From positions 86,971,391-87,035,390 of the forward strand of contig NC_066580.1 of assembly GCF_024323335.1 (NCBI RefSeq): DNA of 64,000 nt, written 5' to 3'. Position numbers and translations under genes: made by a program. The notes beneath the pieces are model-generated. The model searched no databases. It was not told where the DNA came from and saw only the letters and a program-made list of their open reading frames with translations. Each line of letters opens with the position of its first letter. Within the stretch, counting starts at the first letter, position 1. This stretch comes from Lathyrus oleraceus (taxonomy: Eukaryota; Streptophyta; Magnoliopsida; Fabales; Fabaceae). This document shows positions 13,101 to 25,800 of this stretch, in pieces.

Positions 13101-14260
13101 AAACAAGAAATTAACCATGCCAACCGTACCTTCCAAGATTGTAGTTAAGACATCCTTTGGAGTAGCTTCACTAGATGGAATGATAATCAACTTCTCTTCA
13201 CAACCAATAAACACCGAGTTGGCAGAAAGCCAATCCATCCCCAAAACAACATCAACCTTCTTAAGTGGTAAACAAATAAGATCAATCTGAAAAACTCTAC
13301 CATTCACCGAGAGCGAACAATTTTCACAAATCAACGGTGTCTCAACCGCATCATCCATGGCGGTAGTAACCACCATAGGAGGAGACAAGGGAATTGCTTG
13401 CAAGCCAAGACGCTTCATGCACCGAATTGATACAAAAGAGTGTGTCGCCCCACAATCAAACAATACAAAACAAGGATGATTATTGATGAAACACGTACCA
13501 GCAATTAAGGCATTGTTGCTCTTAGCCTTCCTTGCATCCAAAGTATAAACTCGACCAGCGCTCCTCCCCTGTATCTGATTCTTATTCTGAGGACATTCCC
13601 TAGACATGTGTCCCTCCTTGTGACATGTAAAACACCTAATTCCACTTACAGTACATTTTCCAAGATGATACTTCTTACATACTTGACATTGAGGAGGTTG
13701 GTTAGGTCTTGCATGTTGCACCTGTTTCCCTTGAAAGCCTGGGATCTAGGCCTGAACTGATTTCCTGGCCTTCCTTGGTCTCTCTGCCCACTCCTGTACT
13801 GATCCCTTTCTTCCTGAACCTTCTTCAAACTGTTCTCAGCCACATAACATTGTCTTAATAGTTCAGCATAAGAAGTGAATTCCCTTTGAGAAACACTATG
13901 AGAAATTTCACCCCTCAAACCAAAAAGAAACTGATCAATCTTCCACCTCTCATCAGGAGCGTACGCGCTTTCCATGCCGGTTATCCACTCCTGAGCCTTC
14001 AAAGGATTCAGCCCACCATGGAATTCTGGGGGATTCATGCGGAAGAAATCTCGGAAACTACCACCTGTAGCTACCTGTGGAACTCCTTGAGGATGCAACC
14101 CACCATTCCACTGCTGCATCATCTGTTGCATGAATTGATTTTGTTGCTGTTGCATCTGTTGCATAAACTGAGGCCATTGAAAACCTTCACTACCACTTGG
14201 CGGTTCAGAGTCCGAGTTCTGAGTTCTAGGCCTACCACGACCTCTGCGTCCGTCAGCCAT
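10077..14260 (-). pseudogene. U1: gypsy gag-pol polyprotein, frameshifted, gag deletion
   Basis: Carries all domains but is broken. From the ATG at 14260, gag runs to an in-frame loss of 285 bp (junction 13967/13968; ITGMES joins AYAPDERW), the same deletion as in U5. A one-base deletion in a C run at 13728-13730 shifts the frame just before the zinc knuckles. The second frame holds protease ([10 protein letters not shown]), RT ([11 protein letters not shown]), RNase H ([11 protein letters not shown]), integrase and chromodomain. A three-base deletion turns IRPSVSPWG into IRRVSPWG. The polypurine tract has six rather than seven Gs, so the normal stop is missed and translation would run about 40 bases into the LTR to 10077. 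Other private changes are KIKDG for KKKDG and SIMSDRD for SIVSDRD. Confidence 0.93.
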
Positions 14261-14415
14261 GATCCTGAATGTCATACAAATAGGATTAAGTTGATCAGGC
14301 TCAATACTATGAATATAACACCAAGGACAATGATGACAACCCACATATGAGGCAGAAAGGAATACTTATAATATTTCATGGCTAGGTCGAGGATACGACC
14401 TGCTCTGATACCAAC

Positions 14416-16644
14416 TGTAACACCCACATATAATATATGTCTAGAATACATATTATACATAGTGTAAAACTGGTACTGAAATACATAAGTGCCTAGCAGC
14501 ACATCATACATATACAATACATGCCCAAAATAACATAATATGGCATAAGTGTACATAAGAGTGCCCAAAATAAAACTACTGAACTAGATCATTAGACAAT
14601 GATCTCAAAAATATCTACACAGCGGAAGAAAAGCCATCAGTCCTCAGGTAAGCAAGACATCACTCTATCTTGCCCTTACCCTTATCCTGTTCAGAACCAC
14701 CTGAAAAAAATAATCAACAACATGGGGTGAGATAACAATCTCAGTGGGTTCCCTATCTTATGGGTCCACTCGACTCTACAGGGTTTTCTAATCAATATTC
14801 AGCTCATGTCCAACTCAAGTCGACAAGGGAACGAAGACTTGAGCGATGGGGAACTAACTCGCAATTGTATGGCAACATGCAACTGAGTTCTCATAACTCA
14901 ACCACGATCATTATTCAGATCACGACGCATCAATTCCCGAACGGACTTACGTCTAAGCCATACCCGGTTCATGCATGCTCGTATGATTCGACTTTCGCGG
15001 TGGATATCCGGTCCCCCTATGGGACTTAAACCCACTATTGAGAACCATCACTCGTATGGGACTTTACCCACTTTGAGTCTCTTTCACCGTATGGGCCTTA
15101 TCCCACTTTGGTGTCCACCTTTCCCCCATGTCCGCCATGGTTGGGGCTCAAACCCAATTGAGGCTCGAATCATTGGTCCCACATCCCAATGCTTACACGT
15201 CTAAGCATACCAATAGAGATGTGTACCACCACAGAAAAACACACATTCTGAATACATGATCGGTTCCATAATCATCGGTTCCACGAACCATAACAAATTC
15301 ATCAATCACAGGTGACTTCATTCACCACATTACATAAATAATAACATGGCATGTTCCATACAATGCGTCTCATACACATAACTCACATATGTTCCATAAC
15401 CTAGATTATCCTTCTAAGTTATTAATCATATTATACTACTAGATTTCCTCACTCTCCTTTGTAAGGTTTTTAATCATGTTATTTCACAATCAAACATATC
15501 AACCATGTTTAGTTTTCATCTTAATAAAATTCATGGCATTTATAAATCACATCATATTTTATAACATGGAATAATAATAATAGCCATTTACGTTATCTTT
15601 CTAACGCATCCGGCCGTGTTCAAAATGGAGGTATAATACTCAATTAATTCATCAATCTATCTTAATCAAGATTTAGGTTAATATTTATTCATTGCATAAG
15701 CATTCAACAACAACCTCTCTAGCCTAGTGGTAAGGCATGTATAGTTTCAAGGAGGTCCTGGGTTCGAACCCCACTGGTGACAAATTCTGCACAGATATAA
15801 AATTAAATTCTGTTTCAGTGTTAACCGGTTAACGCGCACGAATTTGCCCAAAAAGTGAATTCGCTAATGGTTAACCGGTTACCTCAAACTGTTAACCGGT
15901 TAACACGCATATTTTCATTGTTTTCCACTTCTCAAAACACCATTTTCCTCTGTAACTCCATTTCCAATCAAACCCACACTCCTTCTTCCAACATAGCAAA
16001 CCATATTATCATACCAATCACAAAACACATATTCATGAAAATCAACAAGAGCAAGAACATATTCATCTTATAGCATGGATATTCATGATTTATCTAATAT
16101 TCTACAACCCTAATTTTTTTCTAGAAAACTAAAGTTTCTAACTAGAACCCACCTCAAGAAATTGAAGAGGAGAAGTTGTTGAAGATGAGATGAGGATGAA
16201 GATGATGGTGTTGGTTCCAAGTTTTCCTTCTTCTTCTTCACTAACCTTGTTTTCCTTCTTTCTCTTAAGCTTTCCTCTTTCTTCCTATACTTCCTGATAC
16301 ATAGAACAAGTAAAGTGGCTTATGGTGGTAGTAGGTAAGAGATATTAACATGTGGTCACCAATTACCACGAGTAACATGTGGTTGGAAAAGGTTACAGGT
16401 AGTAACAAATATCTCAAGTGACACAACACTTGTAGTATTTGTTCTACCGGAGCTATTGACCCATTATTAGTGTTACCAAAATGTCCCAATTAATAAAAGG
16501 TCAGTTCCACATGATATTAATTAAGTCAACCTGAACTCACTATTTGCTCTATTTATCCCAATTGACAACTTTTAGAGCACATGGGAACTCAGTTGGTCTC
16601 AATTAATTGGAGTTTAGGCATTTAAGAGAACACGGGGTATTACA
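14416..16644 (-). repeat. LTR B of the gypsy array (2229 bp, longest form)
   Basis: The only complete LTR with both optional segments: the 356-bp block at about 15803-16158 and the 172-bp block near 16342-16515. The 356-bp block opens with three copies of a TTAACCGGTTA palindrome at 15820, 15869 and 15891. The tRNA-like module is at 15712-15781 and the primer site at 14402-14413. This is probably the ancestral LTR, since the shorter forms are explained by simple deletions from it. Confidence 0.93.
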
Positions 16645-19239
16645 TCCTCCCCCCCTTAAATAAAAATTCGTCCTCGAATTTAAATATTACCTGGAAAAGA
16701 TGAGGGTAAGCTTCTCGCATTTCTGACTCTAATTCCCAGGTGGCGTCGCCTGAGTGTGATTCATCCCACTGAACTTTAACAAGAGGAATCTCCTTATTCC
16801 TTAACACCTTAACTTCTCGTCCTGTAATGCAACTTGGTAGAGGTTCGAAGGTCAGATCTGCTTCTACTTCTACTGAACTTGGAAGAATAGGCTGAAGAGA
16901 ATCTGGAATGAACTTCCTGAGTTGAGATACGTGAAAAACATCATGCATTTCTGATAGAGAAGGTGGTAAGGCTAATCTGTAGGCTACTTCTCCAATTCTC
17001 TCTGTAATCTGGTATGGCCCTATGTATCTCGGACTTAGCTTCCGTGACTTAAACGGTCCTTTCAATCTCAACCTCGGAGTCACCTTCAAAAATACATGAT
17101 CACCTTCATCAAATTCCAAAGGTCTTCTCCTGTGATCCGCATAGCTCTTTTGGCGATCTTGTGCTTTCTTTATCTTATCACAGACCATCTTTATCTTTTC
17201 CGTCGTCTCTTGAATAATCTCCGGTCCTAAGATCCTTTCTTCTCCAACTTCTGTCCAACATAAAGGTGTTCTACACTTCCGTCCATACAAAGCCTCATAA
17301 GGAGCCATCCCAATACTTGCATGATAACTATTGTTATATGCGAATTCAATCAATGGCAAAAGCTCCCTCCAATTCCCCCCACTTTCAAGTACACAAGCTC
17401 TTAACATATCTTCCAGTGTCTGTATTATCCATTCAGTCTGACCATCTGTCTGGGGATGGTTAGAGGTGCTTAAACACAATCTCGATCCCATAGCTTGTTG
17501 GAATGCTCTCCAAAACCTTGAAGTAAACTTTGGGTCTCTATCGGACACGATGCTAGTAGGAACACCGTGCAACCTAACAATTTCTGAAATGAACAACCGT
17601 GCAAGATGACTTGCCTTGTAAGTAGTCTTCACGGCCAAAAAGTGTGCGGACTTAGTCAACCGATCCACAATCACCCAAATTGAATCATAACCACCTTGAG
17701 TCCGAGGCAACCCTACCGCAAAATCCATTGAAATACTATCCCATTTCCAAACTGGAATTCCTAAAGGCTGTAATAACCCACCTGGCTTCTGATGTTCAAT
17801 CTTTACCTGTTGGCATACAATGCATTCCGACACATACTCTGCGATATCCCTTTTCATTCCAGGCCACCAATAGTCCTTCTTCAAGTCTTGATACATCTTC
17901 GATGAACCTGGATGTATAGTAAATGCCCCTTTGTGAGATTCCTCTAAAACTTTCCTTTTTAGCTCCACATCATCCGGAATACAAATCCTTTGATTAAACA
18001 GAATAACTCTGTCCGGTGACTGAGTGAAACCTGGTTGAGTCGACATCTTTTGCAATTTCTCATCTATCATTTGTCCTTGTCGGATCTCTTCCCTTAGGTT
18101 AGAGGTAACATTCAAATTTCCCATTATCACACCATCCTGCGTCCAACTAAACTGAAGATTGAGATCTCGGAACTTTTCCAACAACGCATATTCCAACATC
18201 ATCAATTCAGCTTTATGCATCTCTTTCCGACTCAAGGCATCCGCAACCTTATTCGCCTTCCCTGGGTGATACTTAAGCTCAAAATCATAGTCCTTCAAGT
18301 ATTCCATCCATCTCCTCTGTCTCATGTTTAACTCCTTCTGGTCAAATAAGTATTTCAAACTCTTGTGGTCACTAAACATCTGAAAATGCACCCCATACAA
18401 GTAATGTCTCCAAACTTTCAATACAAAGACAATAGCAGCCAGTTCAAGATCATGAGTTGGGTAGTTCTCTTCATGAGGCTTCAACTGACGGGAGGCATAG
18501 GCTACAACTTGACCATTCTGCATTAACACCCCTCCTAATCCTTTCTTAGAGGCGTCACAAAATACTTCATAAGACTTACTAGGATCAGGGATGACTAAAA
18601 CAGGGGCAGTCGTCAGCTTCTCCTTCAAACTCATAAAACTCTTCTCACACTTTGAATCCCATTTGAAAGAAATTTCCTTTCGGGTAAGTCTAGTCATTGG
18701 TAACGCTATCTGTGAAAATCCCTTTATAAACCTTCGATAGTAACCTGCCAAACCTAAGAAACTTCTGACTTCGGAAGCATTCTTCGGTCTCTCCCAATTG
18801 ATAACTGCTTCAACTTTAGATGGATCCACCGATACTCCTCCTTGTGATATCACATGACCAAGAAACCTTACTTCATTCATCCAAAATTCACACTTACTTA
18901 ACTTGGCAAACAGTTGTTTCTCTTGCAGTATTGATAGAACAATCCTTAAGTGTTCTCCGTGCTCTTGAGGAGTACGAGAATAAATAAGAATGTCATCAAT
19001 AAAGATCACCACGAACTGGTCCAAGTAGGGTTGGAATATCCGATTCATATAGTCCATGAAAACAGTTGGGGCATTCGTTACACCAAACGGCATTACAAGG
19101 AACTCATAATGGCCATATCGGGTCCTAAACGCGGTCTTCGGCACATCCGAACTCTTAACTCTTACTTGATGATAGCCCGATTGCAAATCAATCTTCGAGA
19201 ACACGCAGGCTCCTTTCAACTGATCTAACAAATCGTCTA
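16640..19239 (-). pseudogene. U2: 3' half of gypsy pol (RT core to chromodomain), 5' truncated
   Basis: One open frame from the RT region downstream of the DYRQLNK motif to the normal stop. It retains RT ([11 protein letters not shown]), RNase H, the full integrase and the chromodomain. Gag, protease and the RT N-terminus are gone because homology stops at about 19239, where a foreign Tat/Athila-like segment begins. It has more private substitutions than the other units: [11 protein letters not shown] for [17 protein letters not shown] for TERIIQ next to the integrase Glu, and HSGDATW for HPGDATW. It may therefore be an older or separately derived unit. There is no usable start codon. Confidence 0.9.
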
Positions 19240-20977
19240 CTCCTAGGGAGCCCTTTTCACGCTTGTTGTATAATATTGTTATTTGTTATGACATAAGTAT
19301 TGTGCAAACATGATTGGGATGATGAGAAAAGAATATACAATTTTTATTGTTGGGTTTGAACGGATGAACCCGCTGCCTACGTACCTTCCATCAAAGGTAA
19401 GGATCAAAACGCCGTAGTTCGGCTAAAAGATTTCCAAAAGTTGGTGGATTCAATTTTAAACACAAGCACTGAGGCTTTTCATTATCAATGGGAGAAAACT
19501 CGACCAAGACCAACATCCACCATGCGAGGATAGCTTCGACGTACTAGAGGGGTTAGCCCTGTTTTCAGTACGGAAGTCTTACTATCGACTCACTAAGGAT
19601 AAGGTGAGGTTTACATCAACCACAAAGATAATTGAAACCTATGGCTAATGCATGAAAAGATTAACAGTGGACAAAGCCAAAACAATTGAATGGGTGAAGT
19701 TAATTGATTGTGATTGTGAAAGTAGGGTCAAAGTATGATTAAGATTGATTCAAAAGAAGTATTATGAAATGGAGTTTGAAAAAAAAAGTCAAGGACTTGG
19801 GGTCCAGGTTTTTGGTTTGAAAGCATGAAGATGTTTGCACAATATCTATGTCAAGTTTGAAAAGTAATGTGTGAAAAGGTTTAGGACATAATGAGGATGA
19901 ATGGATGAGGATGGATTGTAAAACTTCTTAGAAGGTTCACTTCTTGAAATCATATAGGAGATGATTCAAGTGTGTCCTTTGGAATGGGCAATGGATAATA
20001 ACAAACAAACAAGAAAGTCAACAAAAGCGGATATCGGATGCCAATCACTGGGCTTATACCAATCTCCTAAAATAAAACTGGATATCAGATGCCACTCAAT
20101 GGTCTTACACTAATCTCCTCAAACAAAGAAGTAAAAGGTGGATACCGGATACCAATAGATGGATTTACACCAGTGTCCTAAAACAGAAATGGAACTTGGA
20201 TACCGGATGCCAATCTGTCTGGACTTATACCAATATCCAACATATGATCATAGGAAAACAAATGCCAACTTGCAGGGGCTTACAATTGCATCCTCACATA
20301 AACAAACAAAAGCAAAATATGGATGTCAGATGCCAATCTGTCTGGGCTTACTCTAACCTCCACAGTATGGTCCTAGGAATACAAATGCCAACTTGCAGGG
20401 ACTTACAGTTGTATCCTCACATACAACAAACAAAACAACATATGATCATAGGAAAGCAAATGCCAACTTGCAGGGACTTACAGTTGCATCCTCACATACA
20501 ATCAAATGCATCAAGCAAAGATAAGATGAGTGGCCAAGGTGATGGTCTTATACTCACTTCCATATCATATGAGCAATGGCCAATGAATGGTCTTACAATT
20601 GTCCTCAATGGGCAAACAACCATGATAATGTCACAGAGACAAATGAGATGATTATGCATTAATGAGCAATAAATGATGATAAATGCACAAAGCATGCAAG
20701 CAAACATGTGTATATGAAGCAATCAAGCAATCAATGAGAATCAAACAGCACACTCTATAGCCAAACAAGGGGGCTCACACAAGAGGGTTAGGCACTGAGG
20801 CCAACTGGAATAGGGTAAAAAGTTGCTCTTAACCTTGCCATTGAGAGGCTAAGGTGAAGCAGATGAAAGGAGATGAGGGGTGTGCCTCATTGCTCTTATC
20901 CCTGGTCAGGGAGAGCATCTGAATATCAGAAGGTGTGGGAGTTCAGAAAGTAGGAACTCTCTCCACATATTAGACTC
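19240..20977 (-). mobile_element. Foreign patch: fragment of a Tat/Athila-type LTR
   Basis: Unrelated to the gypsy unit on either side. Read on the minus strand, its end carries GTACGTAGGCAGCGGGTTCA and AAAAGGGCTCCCTAGGAG, words I associate with the 3' part of Tat/Athila-type plant LTRs. The middle (20029-20510) is built of degenerate short repeats around ggatgccaatctgtctgg, cttacaccaatctcc and gccaacttgcagggactta. No open frame with recognisable motifs is present. No LTR terminus, primer site or target duplication is visible at either edge, so it is a rearranged fragment rather than a clean insertion. The homology call is from memory of family motifs. Confidence 0.55.
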
Positions 20978-22833
20978 GACTCGACTCTACAGGGTTTTCT
21001 AATCAATATTCAGCTCATGTCCAACTCAAGTCGACAAGGGAACGAAGACTTGAGCGATGGGGAACTAACTCGCAATTGTATGGCAAAATGCAACTGAGTT
21101 CTCATAACTCAACCACGATCATTATTCAGATCACGACGCATCAATTCCCGAACGGACTTACGTCTAAGCCATACCCGGTTCATGCATGCTCGTATGATTC
21201 GACTTTCGCGGTGGATATCCGGTTCCCCTATGGGACTTAAACCCACTATTGAGAACCATCACTCGTATGGGACTTTACCCACTTTGAGTCTCTTCACCGT
21301 ATGGGCTTATCCCACTTTGGTGTCCACCTTTCCCCCATGTCCGCCATGGTTGGGGCTCAAACCCAATTGAGGCTCGAATCATTGGTCCCACATCCCAAGC
21401 TTACACGTCTAAGCATACCAATAGAGATGTGTACCACCACAGAAAAACACACACATTCTGAATACATGATCGGTTCCATAATCATCGGTTCCACGAACCA
21501 TAACAAATCTATCAATCACAGGTGACTTCATTCACCACATTACATAAATAATAACATGGCATTGTTCCATACAATGCGTCTCATACACATAACTCACATA
21601 TGTTCCATAACCTAGATTATCCTTCTAAGTTATTAATCATATTATACTACTAGATTTCCTCACTCTCCTTTGTAAGGTTTTTAATCATGTTAATTTCACA
21701 ATCAAACATATCAACCATGTTTAGTTTTCATCTTAATAAAATTCATGGCATTTATAAATCACATCATATTTTATAACATGGAATAATAATAATAGCCATT
21801 TACGTTATCTTTCTAACGCATCCGGCCGTGTTCAAAATGGAGGTATAATACTCAATTAATTCATCAATCTATCTTAATCAAGATTTAGGTTAATATTTAT
21901 TCATTGCATAAGCATTCAACAACAACCTCTCTAGCCTAGTGGTAAGGCATGTATAGTTTCAAGGAGGTCCTGGGTTGAACCCCACTGGTGACAAATTCTG
22001 CACAGATATAAAATTAAATTCTGTTTCAGTGTTAACCGGTTAACGCGCACGAATTTGCCCAAAAAGTGAATTCGCTACCGTTAAACGGTTAACACGCATA
22101 TTTTCATTGTTTTCCACTTCTCAAAACACCATTTTCCTCTGTAACTCCAATTCAAATCAAACCCACACTCCTTCTTCCAACATAGCAAACCATATTATCA
22201 TACCAATCACAAAACACATATTCATGAAAATCAACAAGAGCAAGAACATATTCATCTTATAGCATGGATATTCATGATTTATCTAATATTGTACAACCCT
22301 AATTTTTTTCTAGAAAACTAAAGTTTCTAACTAGAACCCACCTCAAGAAATTGAAGAGGAGAAGTTGTTGAAGATGAGATGAGGATGAAGATGATGGTGT
22401 TGGTTCAAGTTTTCCTTCTTCTTCTTCACTAACCTTGTTTTCCTTCTTTCTCTTAAGCTTTCCTCTTTCTTCCTATACTTCCTGATACATAGAACAAGTA
22501 AAGTGGCTTATGGTGGTAGTAGGTAAGAGATATTAACATGTGGTCACCAATTACCACGAGTAACATGTGGTTGGAAAAGGTTACAGGTAGTAACAAATAT
22601 CTCAAGTGACACAACACTTGTAGTATTTGTTCTACCGGAGCTATTGACCCATTATTAGTGTTACCAAAATGTCCCAATTAATAAAAGGTCAGTTCCACAT
22701 GATAATTAATTAAGTCAACCTGAACTCACTATTTGCTCTATTTATCCCAATTGACAACTTTTAGAGCACATAGGAACTCAGTTGGTCTCAATTAATTGGA
22801 GTTTAGGCATTTAAGAGAACACGGGGTATTACA
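20978..22833 (-). repeat. LTR C of the gypsy array, left end missing
   Basis: Homology to the LTR resumes at about 20978 (ctcgactctacaggg), about 355 bp inside the expected left end, and continues to GGTATTACA at 22833. It keeps the 356-bp and 172-bp blocks like LTR B, but the palindrome cluster has shrunk: the middle TTAACCGGTTA copy is lost and another is damaged. The tRNA-like module (21924-21992) lacks one C in its B box. Many one-base indels separate it from the other LTRs. Confidence 0.88.
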
Positions 22834-25800
22834 TCCTCCCCCCCTTAAATAAAAATTCGTCCTCGAATTTAAATATTACCTGGAAAAGATGAGGGTAAGC
22901 TTCTCGCATTTCTGACTCTAGTTCCCAGGTGGCGTCGCCTGGGTGTGATTCATCCCACTGAACTTTAACAAGAGGAATCTCCTTATTCCTTAACACCTTA
23001 ACTTCTCGTCCTGTAATGCAACTTGGTAGAGGTTCGAAGGTCAGATCTGCTTCTACTTCTACTGAACTTGGAAGAATAGGCTGAAGAGAATCTGGAATGA
23101 ACTTCCTGAGTTGAGATACGTGAAAAACATCATGCATTTCTGATAGAGAAGGTGGTAAGGCTAATCTGTAGGCTACTTCTCCAATTCTCTCTGTAATCTG
23201 GTATGGCCCTATGTATCTCGGACTTAGCTTCCGTGACTTAAACGGTCCTTTCAATCTCAACCTCGGAGTCACCTTCAAAAATACATGATCACCTTCATCA
23301 AATTCCAAAGGTCTTCTCCTGTGATCCGCATAGCTCTTTTGGCGATCTTGTGCTTTCTTATATCTTATCACAGACCATCTTTATCTTTTCCGTCGTCTCT
23401 TGAATAATCTCCGGTCCTAAGATCCTTTCTTCTCCAACTTCTGTCCAACATAAAGGTGTTCTACACTTCCGTCCATACAAAGCCTCATAAGGAGCCATCC
23501 CAATACTTGCATGATAACTATTGTTATATGCGAATTCAATCAATGGCAAAAGCTCCTCCAATTCCCCCACTTTCAAGTACACAAGCTCTTAACATATCTT
23601 CCAGTGTCTGTATTATCCGTTCAGTCTGACCATCTGTCTGGGGATGGTTAGAGGTGCTTAAACACAATCTCGATCCCATAGCTTGTTGGAATGCTCTCCA
23701 AACCTTGAAGTAAACTTTGGGTCTCTATCGGACACGATGCTAGTAGGAACACCGTGCAACCTAACAATTTCTGAAATGAACAACCGTGCAAGATGACTTG
23801 CCTTGTAAGTAGTCTTCACGGCCAAAAAGTGTGCGGACTTAGTCAACCGATCCACAATCACCCAAATTGAATCATAACCACCTTGAGTCCGAGGCAACCC
23901 TACCGCAAAATCCATTGAAATACTATCCCATTTCCAAACTGGAATTCCTAAAGGCTGTAATAACCCACCTGGCTTCTGATGTTCAATCTTTACCTGTTGG
24001 CATACAATGCATTCCGACACATACTCTGCGATATCCCTTTTCATTCCAGGCCACCAATAGTCCTTCTTCAAGTCTTGATACATCTTCGATGAACCTGGAT
24101 GTATAGTAAATGCCCCTTTGTGAGCTTCCTCTAAAACTTTCTTTTTAGCTCCACATCATCCGGAATACAAATCCTTTGATTAAACAGAATAACTCTGTCC
24201 GGTGACTGAGTGAAACCTGGTTGAGTCGACATCTTTTGCAATTTCTCATCTATCATTTGTCCTTGTCGGATCTCTTCCCTTAGGTTAGAGGTAACATTCA
24301 AATTTCCCATTATCACACCATCCTGCGTCCAACTAAACTGAAGATTGAGATCTCGGAACTTTTCCAACAACGCATATTCCAACATCATCAATTCAGCTTT
24401 ATGTATCTCTTTCCGACTCAAGGCATCCGCAACCTTATTCGCCTTCCCTGGGTGATACTTAAGCTCAAAATCATAGTCCTTCAAGTATTCCATCCATCTC
24501 CTCTGTCTCATGTTTAACTCCTTCTGGTCAAATAAGTATTTCAAACTCTTGTGGTCACTAAACATCTGAAAATGCACCCCATACAAGTAATGTCTCCAAA
24601 CTTTCAATACAAAGACAATAGCAGCCAGTTCAAGATCATGAGTTGGGTAGTTCTCTTCATGAGGCTTCAACTGACGGGAGGCATAGGCTACAACTTGACC
24701 ATTCTGCATTAACACCCCTCCTAATCCTTTCTTAGAGGCGTCACAAAATACTTCATAAGACTTACTAGGATCAGGGATGACTAAAACACGGGCAGTCGTC
24801 AGCTTCTCCTTCAAACTCATAAAACTCTTCTCACACTTTGAATCCCATTTGAAAGAAATTTCCTTTCGGGTAAGTCTAGTCATTGGTAACGCTATCTGTG
24901 AAAATCCCTTTATAAACCTTCGATAGTAACCTGCCAAACCTAAGAAACTTCTGACTTCGGAAGCATTCTTCGGTCTCTCCCAATTGATAACTGCTTCAAC
25001 TTTAGATGGATCCACCGATACTCCTCCTTGTGATATCACATGACCAAGAAACCTTACTTCATTCATCCAAAATTCACACTTACTTAACTTGGCAAACAGT
25101 TGTTTCTCTTGCAGTATTGATAGAACAATCCTTAAGTGTTCTCCGTGCTCTTGAGGAGTACGAGAATAAATAAGAATGTCATCAATAAAGATCACCACGA
25201 ACTGGTCCAAGTAGGGTTGGAATATCCGATTCATATAGTCCATGAAAACAGTTGGGGCATTCGTTACACCAAACGGCATTACAAGGAACTCATAATGGCC
25301 ATATCGGGTCCTAAACGCGGTCTTCGGCACATCCGAACTCTTAACTCTTATTTGATGATAGCCCGATCGCAAATCAATCTTCGAGAACACGCAGGCTCCT
25401 TTCAACTGATCTAACAAATCGTCTATCCGAGGCAGAGGGTACTTGTTCTTGATGGTAGCTTTATTCAATTGACGATAATCAATACACAACCGCATACTAC
25501 CCGTCCTTCTTCTTTACTAGTAACACTGGAGCTCCCCATGGTGAGACACTCGGTCGGATAAAGTGCTTGGTCAACAACTCTTCCAATTGATTCTTCAACT
25601 CTCTCAACTCTAGTGGCGCCATGCGATACGGAGAGACGGAGATTGGAGCCGTCCCAGGTACCAGATCAATAGAGAATTCCACTTCCCTTTCAGGAGGAAG
25701 AGAGGAGACATCCTCAGGAAAAACTTCCGGAAATTCACAAACAACAGGGATTTGTGTAACATTCAGATTATCGCTAGATTCCTTGGTAAGAGCCAAGAGA

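Noticed and set aside
20159..20651. Plus-strand frames of 65 and 151 codons in the foreign patch
   Set aside because: They overlap in different frames across short degenerate DNA repeats, so they reflect repeat structure and not a gene.
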